Shown: positions 39,680 to 49,429, counted from the first letter of the stretch. The stretch is DNA of 64,000 nt from Prochlorococcus sp. AG-388-D03 (GCA_003279875.1 QCGN01000001.1:62001-126000), one strand, 5' to 3'. Program-made: numbers and translations. Notes: generated by a model from the letters alone, not told the origin.

Positions 39680-40150
39680 TTAGTATCTGTAGTGAGCAAA
39701 AGCTTTATTAGCTTCTGCCATTTTATGAGTGTCTTCTCTTTTCTTTACTGCGCTGCCAGTCTCATTAGCTGCATCCATTAATTCTCCAGCTAATTTTTGT
39801 GACATACTTTTTCCGTTTCTTCCTCTTGAAAAAGTAACAAGCCATCTTAATGCCATTGCGGTACCTCTTTCTTGACGAACTTCCATTGGGACTTGATAAG
39901 TAGCACCACCAACTCTTCTAGCTCTCACCTCAACTAAAGGAGTCGCATTCTTTACTGCTGTTTCAAATAACTCCACAGCATTTCCACCTGTTCTTTCACT
40001 GATTAGAGAAAAAGCATCTGATAATATTTTTTGAGCTGTAGATTTCTTACCATGTTTCATCAGTCTAGAAATCATCATTGAGGCAAGACGACTATTAAAT
40101 TGTGGGTCTGGTAAAACCGGTCTTTTTACTGCTGCATTACGACGTGACAT
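39680..40150 (-). CDS. rpsG: 30S ribosomal protein S7
   Basis: The 156-residue protein starts [21 protein letters not shown] and has the S7 helical core with [22 protein letters not shown]7 nucleates the 30S head. It follows rpsL after 24 nt in the str operon; the 103-nt gap to fusA is the widest in the operon after that before rpsJ. Confidence 0.97.
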
Positions 40151-40174
40151 ATTAAAAAAAAGTGATGTTAAAAA

Positions 40175-40552
40175 TTAATCATTTTTAGGGGCTTTAGCTC
40201 CATATTTAGATCTGGATTGACGTCTATCTTTGACTCCTGCAGTATCTAAAGTTCCTCTTATTATATGATATCTTACTCCTGGCAAATCTTTTACTCTTCC
40301 ACCTCTTAGAAGAACAACAGAGTGTTCTTGTAAATTATGTCCGATTCCAGGAATATATGCCGTAACCTCAAAACCTGAAGTTAATCTAACTCTAGCAACT
40401 TTTCTTAAGGCAGAATTAGGTTTCTTAGGAGTAGATGTATAAACTCTTGTACATACACCTCTTCTCTCTGGACAAGATTTAAGTGCAGGAGATTTTGTTT
40501 TCCTTGTCAGACGTTTTCTTTCTGATCCAATTAATTGTGAAATGGTCGGCAT
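40175..40552 (-). CDS. rpsL: 30S ribosomal protein S12
   Basis: The 125-residue protein begins [20 protein letters not shown] and has [17 protein letters not shown], the loop with the lysines where streptomycin resistance mutations occur, followed by [20 protein letters not shown]12 contributes to decoding accuracy. It is the first gene of the minus-strand str operon and is divergent from the glutamate synthase gene with 193 nt between. Confidence 0.98.
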   Translation of the reverse strand: MPTISQLIGSERKRLTRKTKSPALKSCPERRGVCTRVYTSTPKKPNSALRKVARVRLTSGFEVTAYIPGIGHNLQEHSVVLLRGGRVKDLPGVRYHIIRGTLDTAGVKDRRQSRSKYGAKAPKND

Positions 40553-40702
40553 CTATATTTATAGATAAAAATACATATCAAAACATCATAACCTTTTGCG
40601 AGTCACATCAAAAGTTTTTTTTTATTTTTTTAATTTAAAATTCAAATTTAAATTTGTTTAGTAAATCTTCATTATTTTTAGTTTTATTTGGATTTTTATT
40701 TT

Positions 40703-40708
40703 TATAAT
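40703..40708 (+). promoter_or_regulatory. Possible -10 element of the glutamate synthase gene
   Basis: TATAAT at 40703-40708 lies 37 nt before the ATG of the glutamate synthase gene in the 193-nt divergent spacer, which gives a start site near 40715 and a leader of about 30 nt. No GTA-N8-TAC nitrogen-control (NtcA) site could be confirmed at the usual distance upstream. This is a sequence match only. Confidence 0.35.
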
Positions 40709-40745
40709 GGAAATAAATACAATCTTCTATAAAGTTAAATAATCT

Positions 40746-43700
40746 ATGCGAGAAAGTATCAAAAGAAGCATTGAACCATATCAAGATAGTTTTTCTCCAA
40801 ATGGAATAATTGGAGAGAAAGATGCATGCGGAGTAGGTTTTATAGCAAATATTGAAGGTAAAGAAAGTAATTGGATATTAAAACAATCTCTTAAAGGACT
40901 TAATTGTATGGAACATAGAGGAGGATGCGGAGGAGATAGTGACTCAGGAGATGGAGCTGGTATTTTATGTTCAATTCCTTGGACATTTTTAGATAAAGAA
41001 TTGAATTTAGTTGCTGAACCTAATGAAAAAAGGGGTTTAGGTATGATTTTCATGCCAAATAATGAATTTAAAGTCAAAGAATCAAAATTGATATGTGATG
41101 AAGAAGCTAAAAAACTAAATTTCAGAAAAACATTTTGGAGAAACGTACCTGTTAAAAATGAAACATTAGGACCTCTAGCAAAAGCAAATGCACCAACAAT
41201 AAGTCAATGGATCATTTTTTTGGAAAAAGATGATAGTCAAGATATTGAGTTGCGCTTATTTCAACTAAGAAAAAGAATTGAAAAAAGAATAAGAGAGAAT
41301 ACAAAAAATGCGGTTGGCGATTGTGAATTTTATTTCGCTTCGCTTAGTTCCAAAACGGTTGTTTATAAAGGGATGGTTAGATCTGAAGTTTTATCAGAAT
41401 TTTATGCAGACTTAAAGAAAGAGGACTTTAAAGTATCATTTTCTGTTTACCATCGAAGATTTAGTACAAACACCTTGCCAAAATGGCCTCTTGCTCAGCC
41501 AATGAGGTTTTTAGGCCATAATGGAGAAATTAATACACTCTTAGGAAATATTAATTGGGCGAAAGCATCAGAAACACATATTGATGACTACTGGGGTGAA
41601 TTATCTAGAGATATCAAACCAATTGTTGATATAAATAAAAGTGATTCATCAAATCTTGATGCAACTCTAGAAATTAATATTCGTTCAGGCAAACCAATAA
41701 CTGATTCTTTGTTAGGACTTGTTCCAGAAGCATTTAGAGATCAACCAGCACTTGAAAATCGAGATGATATAAAAGCATTTTATGAATATTCAGCTAGTCT
41801 CCAAGAAGCCTGGGACGGGCCTGCTCTATTAGTATTTGCAGATGGCAATTTTGTTGGGGCAACTTTAGATAGGAATGGATTAAGACCTGCAAGATATTCA
41901 ATAACAAATGATGGATTTGTGATAATGGGTTCAGAAACAGGAGTAGTAGATATTGAAGAAAACAGAGTCATAGAAAAAGGACGCTTAGGTCCTGGTCAAA
42001 TGCTAGCAGTAGATTTTCTTAAAAATAAGATTTTGAGGAATTGGGATGTTAAATCACAGGCTGCTAAAAGAGAAAACTATCGAAACCTTTTGAGACAAAG
42101 AATTGTAAAACTCCAAAATAATGAATGGAATAATACTTGCATTTTAAAAGATCTTGAATTGCTTCAACAGCAAACTGCTTACGGTTTTTCTTCAGAAGAT
42201 AATGATCTAATTCTTGATTCAATGGCTTCTCTTTCTAAAGAACCGACATATTGCATGGGTGATGACATACCATTAGCTGTGCTTTCTTCAAAGACTCATA
42301 TTCTATACGATTACTTCAAACAAAGATTTGCACAAGTTACTAATCCTCCAATAGATCCTTTAAGAGAAAAATTAGTAATGAGCTTAGAAATGCATCTTGG
42401 GGAAAGATGCTCCCCCTTTGAAACGAAAAATATTAAACCCTTTATTCATCTAAAAAGCCCAATTATTAATGAACAAGAATTAATTTCACTCAAAGAATCA
42501 GAAATTAAATCTAAAACAATTTCAAGTTTGTTTAATATTGAGGAAGGTATTAAGGGTTTTGAAAAAAAATTAGAAGAAATATGTAAATTAAGCGAGATCT
42601 CAATAAATGAAGGCAGTTCTTTAATAATCATTTCTGACAAAGGAGTAAATTCAAAAAAAAGTTTTATTCCTCCTTTGTTAGCTGTAGGTGCAATTCATCA
42701 TTATCTGCTTAAAAAAGAAATAAGATTAAAAGCCTCGCTCATAATTGAAACTGGACAATGTTGGAGTACGCATCATCTAGCTTGTTTAATTGGTTATGGA
42801 GTTAGCGCTGTTTGCCCATGGTTAACACTTGAATCTGGCAGACATTGGTTACAACATCCAAAAACCCAAAAACTTATAGCTAGTAAAAAAATCAATCCAA
42901 TATCTGTTGAAGAGGTACAGAAAAACATCAAAAAAGCTTTGGAAGATGGGTTAAGAAAAATACTTTCTAAAATAGGAATTTCTCTTTTATCTAGCTATCA
43001 TGGTGCTCAAATTTTTGAGGCTGTTGGGATTGGTTCTGATTTAATAAAAATAGCCTTCGATGGAACAACAAGTCGAATTGCAGGAATTACGTTGAAAGAA
43101 CTTGCAAATGAATCACTTGCAATACATACAAAAGCATACCCAGAAATCGATTTAAGAAAATTAGAGTTTCTAGGATTTGTTCAATTTAGAAATAATGGAG
43201 AATATCATTCGAATAACCCTGAAATGTCTAAGGTTCTACATTCCGCTTTAAAGCAAGGACCAGGATATAATCATTTCGAAACTTATAAAACACTAATACG
43301 TAATAGACCAATTACTTCTTTAAGAGATTTATTAACAATTAATTCGAAGAGGAAAAGTATTCCAATAGATCAGGTAGAAAGTGTCGAATCAATATGTAAA
43401 AGGTTTTGTACAGGAGGTATGAGTTTAGGAGCATTATCAAGAGAAGCGCATGAAGTCTTAGCAGTTGCAATGAATAGAATTGGAGGTAAAAGTAACAGCG
43501 GAGAAGGGGGTGAAGATCCAGCTCGCTTTAACGTTTTAAATGATATTGATGAAAATACTCAATCCGCTACATTACCTTTTATAAAGGGTCTTGAAAATGG
43601 AGATACTGCTTGCTCAGCAATTAAACAAATAGCTTCTGGCAGATTTGGGGTTACTCCAGAATATCTTAGAAGTGGCAAGCAACTTGAAATCAAAATGGCT

Positions 43701-45320
43701 CAAGGAGCTAAACCAGGTGAAGGTGGACAATTACCTGGGCCAAAAGTTGATTCATATATTGCAAAACTAAGAAATAGCAAACCTGGGGTAGCTTTAATAT
43801 CTCCGCCCCCACATCATGATATTTATTCAATTGAAGATTTAGCACAATTAATCCATGACTTACACCAAGTTCATCCAAAAGCCAAAGTGAGTGTCAAGCT
43901 TGTATCTGAGATTGGCATTGGAACTATTGCAGCTGGTGTAAGTAAAGCAAATGCTGATGTTATACAAATTTCCGGACATGATGGAGGTACTGGGGCTTCA
44001 CCCCTAAGTTCTATTAAACATGCTGGTTTACCATGGGAATTAGGGGTTGCAGAGGTTCATAAATCTTTACTAGAAAATAATCTCAGAGATAGAGTCCTTT
44101 TAAGAACTGATGGAGGTCTGAAAACAGGATGGGATGTGATAATTGCGGCTCTATTAGGTGCTGAAGAATATGGTTTTGGTTCAGTTGCAATGATAGCCGA
44201 GGGCTGCATAATGGCTCGTGTTTGTCATACAAACAAATGTCCTGTGGGAGTTGCTACTCAAAAAGAGGAATTAAGAAAAAGGTTTAAAGGTTTACCTGAA
44301 AATGTAGTTAATTTTTTCTTATACATAGCTGAAGAGATAAGACAGATAATGAGTAGTATCGGAGTTTCCAATATGGAGGAATTGATTGGTAATCAGGAGT
44401 TTTTAAATATCAGAAATATTAGTCTTCCAAAAACTGAGCATATTGATCTTAGTTCTTTGGTAAATAATAAAAAATTTGTTAGAGATAGGTCATGGTTAAA
44501 ACACTCCAAAGATGCTCATAGTAATGGCAATGTTTTAGAAGATAAATTCTTGTCTGATGCTGAATTTATGAATTCCATAAAAAATCATGGAAAATTAACT
44601 AAAAAAATTGAAATCAGTAATACAGATAGAAGTGTTTGTGCAAAAATATCAGGAGAAATTGCGGCACTTTATGGAAATAATGGATTTAATGGTGAACTAA
44701 ATCTCAAATTCAGTGGATATGCAGGACAAAGTTTTGGTGCTTTTCTATTAAAAGGAATGAATATCCAATTAATTGGAGAGGCAAACGATTATGTTTGCAA
44801 AGGAATGAATGGTGGTGTACTTTCTATTATTCCTCCACAAGTCGATGAGAAATCTTCAGAACAAGTAATCTTGGGTAACACCTGTCTTTATGGCGCAACA
44901 GGTGGTAAGTTATTTGCCTTAGGGAAATCCGGAGAAAGATTTGCAGTTAGAAATAGTGGAGCAACTGCAGTCACAGAAGGGTCCGGTGACCATTGTTGTG
45001 AATATATGACTGGTGGCAAAGTAGTAATTTTAGGTTCAACAGGTAGAAACATTGGAGCGGGAATGACAGGTGGAATAGCTTACATATTGGACGAGAGAAA
45101 TGATTTAGAAAATAAAGTGAATAAGGAAATAGTCAGTATTTATAAAATAACTAACATCAAACAAGAAGAGATTTTGTTAGGAATACTTAGAGAGTATTAT
45201 GAAAAAACAAAGAGTTTAAAAGCAATTAAAATAATCAATGATTGGTCTAATTTTAAAGGAATTTTCAAAATAGTTGTTCCACCTAGTGAAGAAGAAATGC
45301 TTGGTATTAAAAATTATTGA
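40746..45320 (+). CDS. glsF: Ferredoxin-dependent glutamate synthase
   Basis: The 1524-residue enzyme makes two glutamates from glutamine and 2-oxoglutarate using reduced ferredoxin. The N-terminal nucleophile is Cys28 in KDACGVGFIANIEG, after a propeptide of about 27 residues; the Ntn amidase domain continues to about residue 430. The synthase domain has FCTGGMSLGALSREAHE, the KMAQGAKPGEGGQLPG block and VSKANADVIQISGHDGGTG, and the 3Fe-4S cysteines are in MARVCHTNKCPVGVATQ near residue 1160. A C-terminal GXGXG beta-helix (GGKVVILGSTGRNIGAGMTGG) completes it. Large size and absence of a small-subunit gene nearby support the ferredoxin type, the main nitrogen-assimilation route in cyanobacteria. 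Confidence 0.95.
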   Translation: MRESIKRSIEPYQDSFSPNGIIGEKDACGVGFIANIEGKESNWILKQSLKGLNCMEHRGGCGGDSDSGDGAGILCSIPWTFLDKELNLVAEPNEKRGLGMIFMPNNEFKVKESKLICDEEAKKLNFRKTFWRNVPVKNETLGPLAKANAPTISQWIIFLEKDDSQDIELRLFQLRKRIEKRIRENTKNAVGDCEFYFASLSSKTVVYKGMVRSEVLSEFYADLKKEDFKVSFSVYHRRFSTNTLPKWPLAQPMRFLGHNGEINTLLGNINWAKASETHIDDYWGELSRDIKPIVDINKSDSSNLDATLEINIRSGKPITDSLLGLVPEAFRDQPALENRDDIKAFYEYSASLQEAWDGPALLVFADGNFVGATLDRNGLRPARYSITNDGFVIMGSETGVVDIEENRVIEKGRLGPGQMLAVDFLKNKILRNWDVKSQAAKRENYRNLLRQRIVKLQNNEWNNTCILKDLELLQQQTAYGFSSEDNDLILDSMASLSKEPTYCMGDDIPLAVLSSKTHILYDYFKQRFAQVTNPPIDPLREKLVMSLEMHLGERCSPFETKNIKPFIHLKSPIINEQELISLKESEIKSKTISSLFNIEEGIKGFEKKLEEICKLSEISINEGSSLIIISDKGVNSKKSFIPPLLAVGAIHHYLLKKEIRLKASLIIETGQCWSTHHLACLIGYGVSAVCPWLTLESGRHWLQHPKTQKLIASKKINPISVEEVQKNIKKALEDGLRKILSKIGISLLSSYHGAQIFEAVGIGSDLIKIAFDGTTSRIAGITLKELANESLAIHTKAYPEIDLRKLEFLGFVQFRNNGEYHSNNPEMSKVLHSALKQGPGYNHFETYKTLIRNRPITSLRDLLTINSKRKSIPIDQVESVESICKRFCTGGMSLGALSREAHEVLAVAMNRIGGKSNSGEGGEDPARFNVLNDIDENTQSATLPFIKGLENGDTACSAIKQIASGRFGVTPEYLRSGKQLEIKMAQGAKPGEGGQLPGPKVDSYIAKLRNSKPGVALISPPPHHDIYSIEDLAQLIHDLHQVHPKAKVSVKLVSEIGIGTIAAGVSKANADVIQISGHDGGTGASPLSSIKHAGLPWELGVAEVHKSLLENNLRDRVLLRTDGGLKTGWDVIIAALLGAEEYGFGSVAMIAEGCIMARVCHTNKCPVGVATQKEELRKRFKGLPENVVNFFLYIAEEIRQIMSSIGVSNMEELIGNQEFLNIRNISLPKTEHIDLSSLVNNKKFVRDRSWLKHSKDAHSNGNVLEDKFLSDAEFMNSIKNHGKLTKKIEISNTDRSVCAKISGEIAALYGNNGFNGELNLKFSGYAGQSFGAFLLKGMNIQLIGEANDYVCKGMNGGVLSIIPPQVDEKSSEQVILGNTCLYGATGGKLFALGKSGERFAVRNSGATAVTEGSGDHCCEYMTGGKVVILGSTGRNIGAGMTGGIAYILDERNDLENKVNKEIVSIYKITNIKQEEILLGILREYYEKTKSLKAIKIINDWSNFKGIFKIVVPPSEEEMLGIKNY

Positions 45321-45614
45321 ATGCCTATTTTTATTAAGAGTGAAATCATAAAAAAAGAATACCTAATTCAAAAAGATATTAGAAAGAAAGTAATCAATGA
45401 ACATACCCAATGGATAGGAAATTTAAAGAAAAAAGGAATAAATATTAAAAGCGGATATTTAGTTAATGAATTAAAACAACCAGGTGATGGAGGATTACTA
45501 ATTCTTGATATTGAAACGTATCAAGATGCCTTAGAAATTGTAAAACAAGACCCTATGATAAAAAATAATATAGTTGAATGGAAATTAAATGAATGGATTG
45601 ATATTACTCAATAA
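45321..45614 (+). CDS. YCII-like small protein
   Basis: A 97-residue protein with the YCII-like ferredoxin-type fold: an NEHTQWIGNLKKKG helix whose His is the usual conserved position, SGYLVNE, GDGGLLILDIETYQDALEIVKQDPM and a terminal NIVEWKLNEW strand. YCII proteins are small enzymes or binding proteins, poorly characterised. The ATG follows the glutamate synthase stop immediately (0 nt), so it is translated from the same message; a link to nitrogen assimilation is inference from position. It converges with lipA. Confidence 0.78.
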   Translation: MPIFIKSEIIKKEYLIQKDIRKKVINEHTQWIGNLKKKGINIKSGYLVNELKQPGDGGLLILDIETYQDALEIVKQDPMIKNNIVEWKLNEWIDITQ

Positions 45615-45623
45615 TTAATATAA

Positions 45624-46517
45624 TTATCTTGGAAACTTTTTCATAAGTTTTTGAATCTCTTCCGCATGATAACTACTTCGAGTCAAAGGAGAACTGACAA
45701 TTTGCATAAACCCTAATTCATTTTCTCCAAATAATTTAAAATAATTAAATTTTGAAGGACTAACAAATCTTTCTACCGGAAGATGTTTTGGACCTGGCGA
45801 TAAGTATTGTCCAATAGTAACTATATCTACATCATTTTTTCTTAGATCCATAAGAAGATTTAAAACCTCATCATCCTTCTCTCCTAATCCCAACATAAAA
45901 CCAGATTTAGTATAAACACTTGGGAAATAGTCTCTAGTTCTTTTAAGTAATTCTAGAGTTCTTTGATAGTTTCCTTGTGGTCTTACTTTTCGATACAAAG
46001 CTGATACAGTTTCAATATTATGATTTAAAACATTTGGTTTAGAATCTAAAACCTTTTCAAGTGCCGACCAATTCCCACATAAATCAGGAATTAATAGTTC
46101 AATAGTCGTTTCAGGGGATTTAGTTCTAACTTCCGAAACACATTTATAAAACTGCGAAGCTCCACCATCATCTAGATCATCTCTGTTAACTGATGTGATC
46201 ACAACGTGCTTAAGTTTCATCCTACAAACAGCCTCCGCCAAACGATCAGGTTCTGTTGGGTCTAAGTCTCTCTTTGATCTATCGAAATCAATATCGCAAT
46301 ATGGACATGCTCTAGTACAGCCAGGACCCATTATTAAAAAAGTTGCCGTACCACTAGCAAAACATTCACCAATATTAGGACAACTTGCTTCTTGACATAC
46401 CGTATTTAATTTTAGATCACTCAACAAATTTGCAGTATTTCCTATTCTCTGAACTTGAGGTGCTTTTACTCTTAACCAGTCAGGCTTTACAAATGCTTTA
46501 TTAGAAATATTAGCCAA
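45624..46517 (-). CDS. lipA: Lipoyl synthase
   Basis: The 297-residue radical SAM enzyme inserts two sulfurs into octanoyl groups to make lipoate for pyruvate dehydrogenase and glycine cleavage. Cys41, Cys46 and Cys52 form the auxiliary 4Fe-4S cluster site ([12 protein letters not shown]), and Cys67, Cys71 and Cys74 the radical SAM site (CTRACPYC). The C-terminal RSSYHAEE serine completes the auxiliary ligand set. Length is typical. It is convergent with the YCII gene (9 nt) and divergent from the resolvase-like gene with 290 nt between. Confidence 0.95.
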   Translation of the reverse strand: MANISNKAFVKPDWLRVKAPQVQRIGNTANLLSDLKLNTVCQEASCPNIGECFASGTATFLIMGPGCTRACPYCDIDFDRSKRDLDPTEPDRLAEAVCRMKLKHVVITSVNRDDLDDGGASQFYKCVSEVRTKSPETTIELLIPDLCGNWSALEKVLDSKPNVLNHNIETVSALYRKVRPQGNYQRTLELLKRTRDYFPSVYTKSGFMLGLGEKDDEVLNLLMDLRKNDVDIVTIGQYLSPGPKHLPVERFVSPSKFNYFKLFGENELGFMQIVSSPLTRSSYHAEEIQKLMKKFPR

Positions 46518-46702
46518 AATAATTTATTCAACTCAATTAACTTCAATTTTAATCAAAATAGTGAAACTTTACTATTTTTATTCCATTAAAATAAAGAAAT
46601 TAAATTTCTAATTAATTTGAAGGCGATTAAATATTACTTTTGAAGAAAAATAGTTAATCACTATCTAACATTTTGCTATAAATAACAATCGAATAATAGA
46701 AT

Positions 46703-46793
46703 ATATGTTCTTATAACATAAAATAGAACAATATATAGAACGTTATTTTTAGTACAGTTTTCAAACATAGTAAAATATGAACATATAACATAA
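46703..46793. repeat. Two imperfect 19-bp direct repeats upstream of the resolvase-like gene
   Basis: ATATGTTCTTATAACATAA at 46703-46721 recurs as ATATGAACATATAACATAA at 46775-46793, identical at 16 of 19 positions, with starts 72 nt apart. Between them are two AGAAC words spaced by 11 nt. The stretch is almost entirely A and T, so part of the match could be chance, but the two copies lie just ahead of the resolvase-like start. They are candidate binding sites for that protein, as operator or as residual recombination sites. Confidence 0.5.
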
Positions 46794-46807
46794 TTGTTAA
46801 ATAATAT

Positions 46808-47503
46808 TTGATTAAATCGTTCTATAAAGTGTTTTTTTTGTATGTATTTGATACAGTTAAAAATATATGTATTAAAACATTGACTTTTAAATTTAAAAGA
46901 AAACGTTTTCTTTTATCTGAAAAAAATAAAAAATGTAAATCTATTGGATACGCAAGAGCTGTAGATAGCGAATTTGATTACTTAGATGAACAAATAAAAA
47001 GCTTAGAAAATGAGGGTTGCAGGTTAATATTTTCTGAAATCATAGGTATAGATGAAGAAATTAAACCAGAACTTAGAAAAGCCCTTAATTTTTTATCAAA
47101 TGGAGATGAATTAATAGTTACAAAACTAGATAGGGCATTTTCTAATAGGAATGAATGTATAAAAACAATTAATAAACTCTTGAATAATGATGTTAGATTG
47201 AGAACCTTGTCTGGTTTTTTGTCTCCAAAAAATTCCTCAGAGATATCTTCTTCAGTCTTCAAGATTTTATATGAATTAGATAATTTGGATCATGACTGTT
47301 TAAGAGAAAGGAAAAAAGAACTTGTTTTACAAAGAAGATTAAATGGAAATAATTTAGGAGGCAGACCAAAAATTAGTCCTTTAAAAGAATCACTAGTTAT
47401 GAGGTTACGTAAAGAGGGTTGCTCATATCGATCAATCAGAACTCAAACTGGAATTGCTTTATCAACAATCAGAAGAATAATTTTGGATCAAGAAGCAAAC
47501 TGA
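46808..47503 (+). CDS. Serine-recombinase (resolvase) family protein lacking the catalytic serine
   Basis: Residues 45-165 follow the resolvase N-terminal domain: SIGYARAV, a LDEQIKSLENEGC helix, ELRKALNFL, DELIVTKLDRAFSN and LRERKKELV. A C-terminal helix-turn-helix follows (GGRPKISP, then SYRSIRTQTGIALSTIRRII). In active enzymes the motif is YARVS with the nucleophile serine; here Val52 takes that place. The LDRLGRS motif reads LDRAFSN, so its second Arg is also lost, while Arg50 and Arg109 remain. I therefore expect a DNA-binding, strand-transfer-dead protein. The frame starts at a TTG at 46808; the first 40 residues have no counterpart in the family, and a TTG at 46880 is a plausible alternative. 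The small gene after it is 1 nt away. Confidence 0.8.
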   Translation: MIKSFYKVFFLYVFDTVKNICIKTLTFKFKRKRFLLSEKNKKCKSIGYARAVDSEFDYLDEQIKSLENEGCRLIFSEIIGIDEEIKPELRKALNFLSNGDELIVTKLDRAFSNRNECIKTINKLLNNDVRLRTLSGFLSPKNSSEISSSVFKILYELDNLDHDCLRERKKELVLQRRLNGNNLGGRPKISPLKESLVMRLRKEGCSYRSIRTQTGIALSTIRRIILDQEAN

Positions 47504-47504
47504 T

Positions 47505-47717
47505 ATGAATAAAAAAGAACTTGAAAACCTAATTAAAGAAAATCTTAAAGATACTGCATTACGTATTCATGAATTAGATATTAAAGATAGAAAAAGTTTA
47601 TTATCAGAATATAAGGAATGGATTTTGAATGAATTAGATTTTGAGGAGGTAATGATGTTACCTTACGAAGCTTATACAAATAAATTAGATAGAGATTTAT
47701 TAGATGATTTGATTTAA
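47505..47717 (+). CDS. Small acidic protein of unknown function
   Basis: A 70-residue protein, mostly helical by appearance, with KKELENLIKENLKDTALRI, DIKDRKSLLSEYKEWILNEL and a C-terminal DRDLLDDLI. I do not recognise a family. It starts 1 nt after the resolvase-like gene stop, so the two are probably co-expressed, and ends 2 nt before the stop of the convergent hydrolase gene. Its position suggests a partner of the resolvase-like protein, but nothing in the sequence shows this. Confidence 0.6.
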   Translation: MNKKELENLIKENLKDTALRIHELDIKDRKSLLSEYKEWILNELDFEEVMMLPYEAYTNKLDRDLLDDLI

Positions 47718-47719
47718 TA

Positions 47720-48634
47720 TTAAACCAATTTATTATTGTATTTATAAACAGCATTGGATATTTCAGGAAATAAGATCTGATCTTTGACGTATTTTTCTCC
47801 ATTACCAAAAACAACCAATAAAGTTTGTAATGAATCATTATTAACCCACCAAGCTGCATCATGTCTCGCCTGTGACATTAAACCAGCTTTACTCCAGAAA
47901 TTAACATTCTCTGGTAATCCCCCTCCTAAAAAACCATCTACCTGATTAAGAGGATCCTTATTAAGAAAATTCTTATTTAAATTTCTTTTTAAAAAACTTC
48001 TTAAATTTAAATTATCTTTTTCATAATCAAGTTTTATCATGATCTCCTCCAAAATCCTTGCAGTTGAATCGGTTGTCATCATATTTCTATTTTTGTTTCC
48101 AATTCCATAAAATTCCTTTTCTCGGCCAAACGGTCCATCATCCCATGTCTTTTGACAGCAATTTATTTCATATACTTCATTCCAATTCAGCTCTTTTAAC
48201 CAATCATTGATTATTGACCTTTGATATTTCCAATTCTCCCATGGATCTCCTTCTATACATGGTCCACTTGTAGTACCAGTGATGGTATCAATTAAAAAAC
48301 TTGTAGCATCATTACTAGAATAAAAAAGCATTTTATTTACTGCATCACTTATTTCTTGGGTTAATAATATTTTTTTTGTTTCAATCCATGAGTATGCAGC
48401 AAGGCCATAAACTAGCTTTACGATACTTGCAGGATAAATGAGTTTTCTATTATTAATTCCAAATCCAAAGCCTTTATGAATATGATTATTTTCACTTTTA
48501 TAATTGATCCAAGTTATTGCGATATCATTCTTTAAATTTTCCCTATTTTTAGAACAAACTCTGTCTAAAATATTGTTTAAGGCTAAACCCATTTCTTCTT
48601 GTAAATAATAAAAAGACATTGTATGAAAGAACAT
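47720..48634 (-). CDS. Class A beta-lactamase-fold serine hydrolase
   Basis: The 304-residue protein has the penicillin-recognising motifs in order: Ser70-x-x-Lys73 in YPASIVKLVYG, an SSND block at 106-109 (the SDN position) and KAG at 249-251 in place of KTG/KSG. A TTDSTARILEEI segment and the FYSSNDATSFLID helix match the class A group of cyanobacterial hydrolases. It may act on peptidoglycan peptides rather than as a resistance enzyme; that is inference. I see no clear signal peptide. The listed start (MFFHTM) overlaps the divergent NlpC gene by 12 nt; the sixth codon, ATG at 48619, would leave 3 nt between the two starts. Confidence 0.8.
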   Translation of the reverse strand: MFFHTMSFYYLQEEMGLALNNILDRVCSKNRENLKNDIAITWINYKSENNHIHKGFGFGINNRKLIYPASIVKLVYGLAAYSWIETKKILLTQEISDAVNKMLFYSSNDATSFLIDTITGTTSGPCIEGDPWENWKYQRSIINDWLKELNWNEVYEINCCQKTWDDGPFGREKEFYGIGNKNRNMMTTDSTARILEEIMIKLDYEKDNLNLRSFLKRNLNKNFLNKDPLNQVDGFLGGGLPENVNFWSKAGLMSQARHDAAWWVNNDSLQTLLVVFGNGEKYVKDQILFPEISNAVYKYNNKLV

Positions 48635-49378
48635 ATAGATCCTATCTCACTATTTAAGCAAACTAATTTTTCAAACACTATTTGGTGGAAAGTAAAAATT
48701 AATATTTCTGGATATCAAAATGAAAGTGACAATAATTTAGTGACCGAAATATTCAAAAACAGAATTTTTAGGCTGATTTATCCAAGTTTTTTTCAAAGTA
48801 AAAAAAAGTTATCGAGGATATTAGTTCAATTTTATGAAGATGGCTATATATGCTGGATTAATTTGCAAAATTTATCTATTGAAAAATATAATCCTAAAAA
48901 TAGTTTTGTCAAAACTGATGAATCATCTATACAAGAAAAAATTCCATTAATACTTAATTGGATAAAAGATCAATCTAAAGTAAAAAATAAATATCAATGG
49001 GGTGGTACTTTAGGGCCAAATTTTGACTGTTCTGGACTAATTCAAACGGCTTTTTTAAATCATGAAATTTATATACCTAGAGATTCATATCAAATAAAAA
49101 GTTTTTGCAGGCATCTTTTCAATTTTTCAGAAAACAATAATTCACTCAAAAAAGGAGATATTTTATTTTTTGGAAACAAAATAAAATGTGACCATGTTGG
49201 AATTTATAAAGGAGATGGATTTTATTACCATAGTTCGGGTATTGATTACGGCAGAAATGGTATAGGACTAGACACCTTAAAAGAAACTAATGACAAAATA
49301 TCACTTCACTATCAATCAAAACTTATTTCTGCAGGAAGAATATTTAGATCATATAGATGGAATAAGACTATTAGGTAA
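48623..49378 (+). CDS. NlpC/P60 family cysteine peptidase
   Basis: The 251-residue protein has an SH3-like N-terminal region (residues 20-95, ending in YICWINLQNLS) and a C-terminal NlpC/P60 domain with the catalytic Cys136 in NFDCSGLIQ, His191 in CDHVGIYKGDG and a third-position His203 (YYHSSG). Such enzymes hydrolyse the gamma-D-Glu-diaminopimelate bond of peptidoglycan; cyanobacterial members resemble AvPCP, which has the same SH3-NlpC layout. It faces the beta-lactamase-fold gene head to head, with starts only 3-11 nt apart, so promoters of each must lie inside the other's coding region. Confidence 0.85.
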   Translation: MKEHIDPISLFKQTNFSNTIWWKVKINISGYQNESDNNLVTEIFKNRIFRLIYPSFFQSKKKLSRILVQFYEDGYICWINLQNLSIEKYNPKNSFVKTDESSIQEKIPLILNWIKDQSKVKNKYQWGGTLGPNFDCSGLIQTAFLNHEIYIPRDSYQIKSFCRHLFNFSENNNSLKKGDILFFGNKIKCDHVGIYKGDGFYYHSSGIDYGRNGIGLDTLKETNDKISLHYQSKLISAGRIFRSYRWNKTIR

Positions 49379-49429
49379 AATTTTTATATAAAAGCTAACT
49401 ATTGAATTTACTTTAGATGAATTTTGAAA

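Noticed and set aside
46808-47503. Active site-specific recombinase marking a mobile element
   Set aside because: The catalytic serine position is Val and a second active-site Arg is missing; no transposon ends, other integrase gene or terminal repeats are nearby.
47720-48634. Antibiotic-resistance beta-lactamase
   Set aside because: Motifs fit the fold, but KAG replaces KTG, and the gene lies beside a wall peptidase in a marine cyanobacterium; resistance function is not supported.
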